A DNA stretch of 12,821 bases from Bacillota bacterium (lineage in GTDB: Bacteria; Bacillota; Clostridia; Lutisporales; Lutisporaceae), in the NCBI GenBank assembly GCA_023405875.1, contig JAEXXN010000576.1, forward strand, positions 1 through 12,821. Direction: 5' to 3'. Below are positions 12,731 to 12,821 of the stretch, in pieces (position 1 is the stretch's first letter; the number at the start of each line of letters is the position of its first letter). A model generated the notes under the pieces. The model was not told the DNA's origin. It ran no database searches and worked only from the letters and a program-made list of their open reading frames with translations. A program made the translations under genes and the position numbers.

Positions 12731-12821
12731 ATGGGTTTTACAATTTTTTATTTTTCTGCTACGGGCAACTCACTGACAATAGCACGGCAAATCGCAAAAG
12801 GGCTTGGAGGCTGTGCAATTC
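12731..12821 (+). CDS. EFR1-family flavodoxin/ferredoxin protein, N-terminal part only (runs off the window)
   Basis: Only the first 30 codons are in the window. They read MGFTIFYFSATGNSLTIARQ and then IAKGLGGCAI, which carries the flavodoxin FMN-phosphate loop S-x-T-G-N-S right after a hydrophobic first strand. This is the usual opening of EFR1-type proteins, a flavodoxin-like domain fused to a two-cluster 4Fe-4S ferredoxin. The ferredoxin half cannot be seen here, so a plain flavodoxin is possible. GGAGAGG precedes the ATG. Such an electron carrier would fit beside an Rnf-dependent metabolism, though the genes are separately controlled. Confidence 0.75.
   Translation, partial: MGFTIFYFSATGNSLTIARQIAKGLGGCAI

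Noticed and set aside
1..12821. Insertion sequence, prophage, CRISPR array or tRNA gene
   Set aside because: No transposase or integrase motifs, no regularly spaced direct repeats and no tRNA-like cloverleaf were seen on reading both strands.

Overview
The window is a low-GC, Gram-positive anaerobe-type chromosome segment, most likely from the class Clostridia. The grounds are a complete six-subunit Rnf complex in the order C-D-G-E-A-B, an RseC-like protein in front of it, strong AGGAGG ribosome binding sites, and an EFR1-type flavodoxin/ferredoxin gene at the right edge. I cannot name the species. The avilamycin-resistance-like genes at the left are visibly A+T-rich, whereas the minus-strand block 8377-11067 is visibly richer in G+C, so the window looks assembled from parts of different history.

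Left part (1-2477): a terminator from an upstream gene, then a short AraC-type regulator that lacks its effector domain, then two 23S rRNA methyltransferase genes that I recognise as relatives of AviRb (SpoU/TrmH-fold 2'-O-methyltransferase) and AviRa (Rossmann-fold base methyltransferase). In the avilamycin producer Streptomyces viridochromogenes these two enzymes together give resistance to orthosomycins. Finding the pair side by side behind a regulator in a clostridial chromosome is the most notable content here.

Middle part (2478-8242): an RseC-family gene with its own terminator, then a promoter and a Rex-like operator candidate leading into rnfC-rnfD-rnfG-rnfE-rnfA, which are tightly packed (overlaps of 4, 1 and 1 bases, then a 2-base gap). 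rnfB follows, but only after an unusual 306-base gene-free spacer. Together these genes encode the membrane complex that couples ferredoxin:NAD+ electron transfer to Na+ or H+ pumping. No apbE flavin transferase gene lies in the window, so covalent flavinylation of RnfD and RnfG must depend on a gene elsewhere. RnfG has an altered flavinylation motif.

Right part (8243-12821): a structured convergent intergenic element, then a minus-strand unit read right to left: a GTG-start TetR regulator with a perfect 33-base palindromic operator over its promoter, a 42-codon stump of a GlcG/HbpS-family gene, a membrane-anchored PAF-acetylhydrolase-like hydrolase, and a threonine-synthase-like PLP enzyme. 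Diverging from it is a second TetR gene with two 17-base operator-like repeats placed over the -35 and the start of transcription, followed by the first 30 codons of an EFR1-type flavodoxin/ferredoxin gene that runs off the window.

No tRNA, rRNA, CRISPR array or intact insertion sequence was seen.
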